Assembly: GCF_013141825.1 (NCBI RefSeq)
Contig: NZ_RZNH01000007.1
Coordinates: 62,001 to 126,000, forward strand
Reading direction: 5' to 3'
DNA length: 64,000 nucleotides
DNA from: Marinifilum caeruleilacunae
Lineage (GTDB): Bacteria; Bacteroidota; Bacteroidia; Bacteroidales; Marinifilaceae
Positions 60,929 to 64,000 of this stretch are shown in pieces (within the stretch, counting starts at the first letter, position 1; the number at the start of each line of letters is the position of its first letter). A program made the position numbers and the translations under genes. Under the pieces are notes generated by a model. It was not told where the DNA came from. It was given only the letters and a program-made list of their open reading frames with translations, and did not search any database.

Positions 60929-60962
60929 AAAAAAAGAGCCTTTCTGGTTCGCAGAAAGGCTC
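60929..60962 (-). terminator. Attenuator terminator 2
   Basis: On the minus strand GAGCCTTTCTG and CAGAAAGGCTC form an 11-bp perfect stem with a 5-base loop followed by seven T. It lies between leader ORF 2 and the first structural gene, where a simple end-of-operon terminator makes no sense, so it is read as an attenuator. Confidence 0.85.
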
Positions 60963-60998
60963 GGTACGCTTGGTCATTTATATGCATAACGAAATCTG

Positions 60999-61082
60999 CT
61001 AAGGTGGATACCATAACATACACATACAACAACATACAGCTTGCTGATAAATTAAATTGATATGTGATTTCTCGTTCTTCAT
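60999..61082 (-). CDS. Cysteine-rich leader peptide 2
   Basis: This 27-codon ORF starts at an ATG (61082) and ends with TAG. It contains the cluster VCCCMCMLWYPP, with Cys codons at positions 17, 18, 19 and 21. A hairpin terminator follows 36 nt after the stop. A segment around the stop codon (minus strand TTAGCAGA, 60995-61002) can pair over five contiguous bases, seven with one mismatch, with part of the terminator 5' arm, a weaker antiterminator than in unit 1. The ORF is unlike a structural gene and shares the CCMC-type cluster with leader 1. Confidence 0.7.
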   Translation of the reverse strand: MKNEKSHINLIYQQAVCCCMCMLWYPP

Positions 61083-61133
61083 TTGATCTGTGATGCTTGT
61101 CTGATCTTCTAAGATAAATTGTATTGATTTCCA

Positions 61134-61166
61134 TAAAAAAAGCCTTTTTGCGTTTGCAAAAAGGCT
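61134..61166 (-). terminator. Attenuator terminator 1
   Basis: On the minus strand AGCCTTTTTGC and GCAAAAAGGCT form an 11-bp perfect stem with an AAAC loop followed by seven T. It lies 27 nt after the stop of leader ORF 1. Confidence 0.88.
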
Positions 61167-61193
61167 TTGTGCTTTTATTGTGTCCAATTCTGA

Positions 61194-61289
61194 CTAAACA
61201 ATTCCTTTCTGCAATACATGATTATCCCAACACATACAACAAGTACATGCAAGAGAAGAAGCAAATGTATTTTCAAGAGTAAATTTCAT
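61194..61289 (-). CDS. Cysteine-rich leader peptide 1
   Basis: This 31-codon ORF starts at an ATG (61289) and ends with TAG. It contains LACTCCMCWDNHV, with Cys codons at positions 15, 17, 18 and 20. Codons 26-29 contain the RNA segment UUGCAGAAAGG (61204-61214), which can pair with CCUUUUUGCAA of the following terminator (5' arm and loop) over 11 bp with one G-U. The terminator begins 27 nt after the stop. This is the classical layout of an amino-acid attenuator: stalling at Cys codons leaves the antiterminator free, and completed translation hides it. Confidence 0.78.
   Translation of the reverse strand: MKFTLENTFASSLACTCCMCWDNHVLQKGIV
61204..61214 (-). promoter_or_regulatory. Antiterminator segment in leader 1
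   Basis: The RNA segment UUGCAGAAAGG lies 15 nt beyond the last Cys codon of leader 1. It is complementary over 11 bases, one being G-U, to terminator 1, and its inner nine bases GCAGAAAGG are perfectly complementary to CCUUUCUGC of terminator 2. Confidence 0.65.
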
Positions 61290-61331
61290 TGTTTTGTTTT
61301 AAATCGGATTAAATGATCTTTAATTCGCCTA

Positions 61332-61363
61332 CAATGTTATGAAGTTATTTTGAATATTACAAA
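61332..61363 (-). promoter_or_regulatory. Promoter of the sulfite reduction operon
   Basis: On the minus strand TTTG (61363-61360) and TAACATTG (61339-61332) are 20 bp apart; the latter matches seven of eight positions relative to TAnnTTTG. It would start a leader transcript about 35 nt before leader ORF 1. Confidence 0.4.
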
Positions 61364-61406
61364 CACAGAATTTAAAAAATAGAGAGGTTTGCATTGAATT
61401 GATGAT

Positions 61407-61424
61407 TTCGTAATCGATTACGAA
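61407..61424. promoter_or_regulatory. 18-bp perfect palindrome, candidate operator
   Basis: TTCGTAATCGATTACGAA is fully self-complementary and located about 44 bp upstream of the -33 element of the sulfite operon promoter. Such a site suits a dimeric activator or repressor; none is identified. Confidence 0.6.
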
Positions 61425-61653
61425 GACTATTGCATTCTGAATACCAAAGCCCTTTAAAATCTGATATTTCAAAGCTTTTAGAATGGTGTTTTGTAAATGT
61501 CTAAAAAATATTGGAAAATATTTTATTTAGTGTGTGTACGAAGAAAGAGTAAAGGATTATTTAAAGAAGAATTCATAATTACTTTTCATCATATGACTTG
61601 AATTCAACTAAAATTGTCAATAAAAAATCTTGTGATAAGAAAATCTGAAATAG

Positions 61654-61902
61654 ATGAAAAACAGAATTGTAAGTTTCAAAAAACTGGATAATGAATTAAT
61701 GCAACTTGTGAATAAAACCTATCCCAATGGATTTGAAGAAGCAATACAGTCGTACATTCTTGGTCCTAACAAAAGCTTTTATGCATTCTCTATCAGCACA
61801 GAAGAATACCATTTTTTGGTAAAAGTTGATATGAATTATGATTTGGGATTGGACATGGATGAGGAAGAGTGTGATACAGAGTCAGATGTGGACCTTGATT
61901 AA
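61654..61902 (+). CDS. Small acidic hypothetical protein
   Basis: The 82-residue protein has a mixed N-terminal part (IVSFKKLDNELMQLVNKTYPNGFEEAIQSYI), a strand-like YAFSISTEEYHFLVKVDM and a highly acidic tail with DMDEEECDTESDVDLD. It has no signal peptide or membrane helix. No family is named from memory. It stands upstream of another small acidic gene in the same direction; 103 bp separate them and a promoter-like sequence lies in the gap. It looks like a real gene by composition and ATG start. Confidence 0.7.
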   Translation: MKNRIVSFKKLDNELMQLVNKTYPNGFEEAIQSYILGPNKSFYAFSISTEEYHFLVKVDMNYDLGLDMDEEECDTESDVDLD

Positions 61903-61950
61903 CTCATATTGAGGATATGAAAAAATTATGAATTGTTAATTCGTAATTTG

Positions 61951-61981
61951 TTGCTTGTAATTCAATCTCTTCCTATATTTA
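61951..61981 (+). promoter_or_regulatory. Promoter of the second small acidic gene
   Basis: TTG at 61951 and TATATTTA at 61974-61981 are 20 bp apart; the -7 element matches seven of eight positions. The start would lie about 20 nt before the ATG at 62006. Confidence 0.4.
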
Positions 61982-62005
61982 CAGCACATTTAATAATTGA
62001 TAACT

Positions 62006-62260
62006 ATGCTACCAAAGTTTTTATTAGCAGACAATTCGCAAGAGTTACCAGATACTCTTTTCATTGTTCACACACGTTCTCCGAAGTGTATTATCGAGTG
62101 CGATGTTGAAGATTTTAATTCAAACCAGACCATTTACTGGATGGATAAAACTCCTGAAGATCAAAATTTGATTGAAGATCTTTTGGACGAGGCTGAGACC
62201 TTCTATAATGATGAATTGGAAAATCAGGAAGACCTTTACGACGAAGAATTTGACGATTAA
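62006..62260 (+). CDS. Small acidic hypothetical protein
   Basis: The 84-residue protein starts MLPKFLLADNSQELPDTLFIVHTRSPKCIIECDVEDF and ends with a Glu/Asp-rich tail (LDEAETFYNDELENQEDLYDEEFDD). It is soluble, with no recognised family. I chose the ATG at 62006; a TTG three codons upstream is in frame. The stop lies 6 bp before the PspC gene, so these two are probably co-transcribed. Confidence 0.75.
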   Translation: MLPKFLLADNSQELPDTLFIVHTRSPKCIIECDVEDFNSNQTIYWMDKTPEDQNLIEDLLDEAETFYNDELENQEDLYDEEFDD

Positions 62261-62266
62261 TTAGAG

Positions 62267-62461
62267 ATGAGTAAAAAATTGAAGCGATCATCCAATAAAA
62301 TGATTGCAGGTGTTTGTGCAGGAATAGCTGAATATCTTAACCTGGATGTTACACTTGTAAGGATTTTGTATGTCTTAATTTCAATTTTTAGTGCCGGATT
62401 TCCTGGCTTACTGATCTACCTGATTTTTTGGTTCGTGATGCCTGATCACAACGAAATTTAA
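62267..62461 (+). CDS. PspC domain mini-protein
   Basis: The 64-residue protein is essentially one PspC domain: KKLKRSSNKMIAGVCAGIAEYLNLDVTLVRILYVLISIF, followed by a membrane helix LLIYLIFWFVMPD. Classical PspC is an envelope-stress sensor; stand-alone small versions are common in Bacteroidota and their role is unknown. It follows the small acidic gene by 6 bp and is ended by a terminator. Confidence 0.88.
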   Translation: MSKKLKRSSNKMIAGVCAGIAEYLNLDVTLVRILYVLISIFSAGFPGLLIYLIFWFVMPDHNEI

Positions 62462-62484
62462 GAGTAGTTTTAGATACGATATGT

Positions 62485-62511
62485 AAGGAAAGCAGAGGCT
62501 TTCCTTTTTTT
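62485..62511 (+). terminator. Terminator after the PspC gene
   Basis: Arms AAGGAAAGC and GCTTTCCTT around AGAG are followed by a T-run, 24 nt after the pspC-like stop. Confidence 0.88.
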
Positions 62512-62563
62512 GTATCAGTAAGTTTCTTTCTTTTTTATGATTTGTGTTAAAAAACAGCGAAAA

Positions 62564-62603
62564 AATATTCGAAAAGACCACATTTGTCATGATTTCGAAT
62601 ATT
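62564..62603. promoter_or_regulatory. Inverted repeat upstream of the TorF-like gene
   Basis: Perfect 11-bp arms AATATTCGAAA and TTTCGAATATT are separated by 18 bp. The right arm ends 10 bp before the -7 element of the porin gene, so the repeat spans the -33 region. It may be an operator. Confidence 0.5.
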
Positions 62604-62612
62604 CTAATCTTC

Positions 62613-62620
62613 TATTTTTG
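62613..62620 (+). promoter_or_regulatory. Promoter -7 element of the TorF-like gene
   Basis: TATTTTTG matches TAnnTTTG exactly. No TTG stands at the usual 17-20 bp upstream distance, so an activator may be needed. The leader would be about 110 nt. Confidence 0.45.
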
Positions 62621-62735
62621 CTGCGATTTTTAAGGGAGGATAGAAAAGCGGTTTAAGCATGCTGTTACATAGTTGTTTAAGTAGCTATTATTCTTTCTCT
62701 TTAAAACAAACACAAACACTTAAAGAATCTAACGG

Positions 62736-63452
62736 ATGAACCTAAAAAAACTGATCCCTTTTATTGGGTTGGTATGCATTTGCTTGGGAGTTAGCGCTGA
62801 AAAACTTCCATCGAAAACCAAAGTGAATCGAAGCATTGACTTTGTAAGCAAACATTTATGGAGAGGTAGTAATAGCGGAACAGCACCAACCATTGAACCT
62901 ACTTTGGAGCTGCAGACAGGTCGTTTTACTTTTGGAGCCTGGGGAGCTTATGCAACTGATGATAGTTACCAGGAAGTAGACTTCTATGTTTCCTACAACA
63001 CTCCTTTGTTCCAGTTTAGTGTGTACGATTTTTACTGTCCACGACCAAACTTCGAAAACTCAAAATTCTTTGATTTCGATAGTGAAAATAGTGTTCATTT
63101 GTTCGATGCGTTGGTGAAGTACAAAGGGTGTGCAAAATTCCCGGTTTCTGTAATGGGATCTGTTCTGTTCTACGGAGAATTCGATAAGGATGAGAATGGC
63201 GATCAGAACTACTCTACCTATTTCGAATTGGGCTATTCAAACTTTATTGGGGGTAAAAAATTCACGTATGCATTGGGTTTCTCACCATTCGAAGGAATGT
63301 ACGATGATAAATTTAATGTGGTAAATGTGAATGTTACCATGTACGATGAATTAAAACTAACCGATAAATTCTCTTTACCAATTCGTGGTGGGCTAACCCT
63401 GAATCCGGCAACAGAAAAGTTATTTTTGACATTTGCGGTTACTTTGAAGTAA
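62736..63452 (+). CDS. TorF-like putative porin
   Basis: The 238-residue protein has a signal peptide (to about residue 21) and beta-strand-rich sequence. The opening of the mature part, RSIDFVSKHLWRGSNSGTAPTIEPTLELQTGRFTFGAWGAYATDDSYQEVDFYVSY in several stretches, follows the TorF family pattern ('S.Y.WRG', 'G.WGS......E.D.Y..Y'). It ends in LTFAVTLK. It is an outer-membrane barrel of unknown substrate. The gene is alone, with its own promoter-like element and terminator. Confidence 0.75.
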   Translation: MNLKKLIPFIGLVCICLGVSAEKLPSKTKVNRSIDFVSKHLWRGSNSGTAPTIEPTLELQTGRFTFGAWGAYATDDSYQEVDFYVSYNTPLFQFSVYDFYCPRPNFENSKFFDFDSENSVHLFDALVKYKGCAKFPVSVMGSVLFYGEFDKDENGDQNYSTYFELGYSNFIGGKKFTYALGFSPFEGMYDDKFNVVNVNVTMYDELKLTDKFSLPIRGGLTLNPATEKLFLTFAVTLK

Positions 63453-63473
63453 ATTGAATCGAAATAAATTTCC

Positions 63474-63506
63474 AAGGCTTCCTTTTTAGGAAGCCTTTTT
63501 TGTTTT
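63474..63506 (+). terminator. Terminator after the TorF-like gene
   Basis: Arms AAGGCTTCCT and AGGAAGCCTT form a 10-bp stem with a 4-base loop followed by a T-run. Confidence 0.9.
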
Positions 63507-63642
63507 AAAAGAATTGGTGATATTTAATTGAAATTATTTTTGACAGTAAAACCATATCAAATCAGAATTAACCGAAATGGTAATTTGTTAAAAAATACCA
63601 CTTTCAAGATTAAAGGTGAGGAGATTATAAAATAGAATATGA

Positions 63643-64000
63643 ATGAAAGCATTAGATAAAGTACATGAATTTCACAAAGCATTTCGTGTTAATGTGGAAG
63701 AAAAACCTGCAATTCCGGATCTTGAAAGATGTAAATTGAGACAGAATATTATACAAGAAGAGGTGGATGAACTGAAAGAAGCCTGGGAGTCGGGAAATAT
63801 TATTGAGGTGGCCGATGCATTGGCTGATATTCATTATGTAGTGATGGGAACTGTACTTGAATTTGGCTTGCAAGATAAATACCCCGAAATCTTTTCTGAG
63901 GTACATAGGAGTAATATGAGTAAATTAGATGAAAATGGTAAACCATTATATCGGGAAGATGGCAAGGTGATCAAATCGGATCGATATACCAAACCTGATA
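63643..64000 (+). CDS. MazG-like nucleoside triphosphate pyrophosphohydrolase (3' end outside window)
   Basis: The frame is open from an ATG at 63643 to the right edge, giving about 119 codons. The sequence KVHEFHKAF, QNIIQEEVDELKEAWESGN, VADALADIHYVVMGTVLEFGL and NMSKLDENGKPLYREDGKVIKS matches the all-alpha NTP-pyrophosphatase (MazG-like/HisE-like) fold, with metal ligands EExxE and ExxD-like pairs. It likely cleaves a nucleotide to the monophosphate and pyrophosphate; the substrate is unknown. The last residues seen (RYTKPD) are near the usual C-terminus. The ATG at 63639 is in another frame and ends at once, so it is not used. Confidence 0.85.
   Translation, partial: MKALDKVHEFHKAFRVNVEEKPAIPDLERCKLRQNIIQEEVDELKEAWESGNIIEVADALADIHYVVMGTVLEFGLQDKYPEIFSEVHRSNMSKLDENGKPLYREDGKVIKSDRYTKPD

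Larger units (their letters stand above)
61290..61653. other. Intergenic region upstream of the sulfite operon (364 bp)
   Basis: This A/T-rich region separates divergent units. It holds a probable promoter of the sulfite operon and a perfect 18-bp palindrome, both annotated. No further gene or hairpin is evident. Confidence 0.6.

Noticed and set aside
60745-61134. A 129-codon reading frame on the minus strand across the attenuator region.
   Set aside because: It runs through the second terminator hairpin and overlaps the DUF2061 gene in another frame. The short Cys-rich ORFs explain the region better.
60999-61187. A longer version of leader ORF 2 starting from TTG at 61187.
   Set aside because: It would begin before and pass through the first terminator hairpin. 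The ATG at 61082 lies after that hairpin and gives a leader of usual size.
60912-61320. A SAM-type or other metabolite riboswitch for the sulfur operon.
   Set aside because: I saw no SAM-I, SAM-II or cobalamin riboswitch core. The Cys-codon ORFs and hairpins account for the leader.
1-64000. CRISPR arrays, transposons, tRNA or rRNA genes and prophage.
   Set aside because: No regularly spaced repeats, transposase or integrase genes, tRNA-like cloverleafs or rRNA stretches were noticed on reading. A dedicated tRNA search was not possible.

Overview
The window is a stretch of chromosome from a member of the Bacteroidota. Low GC, mostly A/T intergenic DNA, promoter-like sequences of the form TTG-N18-20-TAnnTTTG, and family markers (OstA-like protein, PduO-type adenosyltransferase, DUF2795, DUF2807 'GIN' protein, three SurA-like proteins in a row, PspC mini-protein) all fit. 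A Rnf complex and a Na+/solute symporter suggest a marine, anaerobic or facultative lineage, perhaps in the Marinilabiliales; that placement is inference. I see no rRNA, tRNA, CRISPR array, insertion sequence or prophage, so this reads as ordinary chromosomal backbone.

Layout. 1-7.4 kb: a large hybrid histidine kinase running off the left edge, an OB-fold lipoprotein overlapping a PepSY-TM protein, a sodium/solute symporter, and a TPR protein with a decayed peptidase-like domain. 7.4-13.4 kb: a two-gene ABC exporter facing an NtrC-type response regulator and its kinase; a sigma-54-type promoter and an upstream dyad lie between them. 13.5-19.8 kb: TetR regulator and a complete RND efflux system (adaptor, pump, outer-membrane channel), with two matching operator-like sites flanking the pump promoter. 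19.9-25.1 kb: a small ORF coupled to a membrane class III cyclase, proC, and a second hybrid kinase. 25.3-30.8 kb: the Rnf operon in the order rseC-rnfB-C-D-G-E-A. 31.2-45.2 kb: VirK-like protein, outer-membrane protein, recG, methyltransferase-like protein, cobalamin adenosyltransferase, then an envelope-biogenesis block (OstA-like, MoxR ATPase, three SurA/parvulin-type proteins) and guaB. 45.4-54.9 kb: a nucleic-acid block on the plus strand (recQ, DUF5063, 3'-5' exonuclease, RlmI-type methyltransferase, DEAD helicase, protoporphyrinogen-oxidase-like protein, tex, zinc ribbon). 55-61.3 kb: DUF2807 protein and an assimilatory sulfite reduction operon (DUF2061, siroheme dehydrogenase, cysJ, cysI, SUMT). 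61.6-64 kb: small acidic proteins, PspC protein, TorF-like porin, and a MazG-like protein cut by the right edge.

The most interesting element is the leader of the sulfite reduction operon (60.93-61.29 kb, minus strand). It holds two short cysteine-rich leader ORFs in tandem. Each has a tight cluster of four Cys codons and each is followed by an 11-bp GC-containing hairpin with a run of T. In the first unit, an 11-nt segment just downstream of the Cys codons can pair with the 5' arm of the terminator, which is the geometry expected of ribosome-mediated attenuation sensing cysteinyl-tRNA. An 18-bp perfect palindrome lies upstream of the likely promoter. The genes downstream make sulfide and the siroheme cofactor, so a double cysteine-starvation switch makes biological sense.
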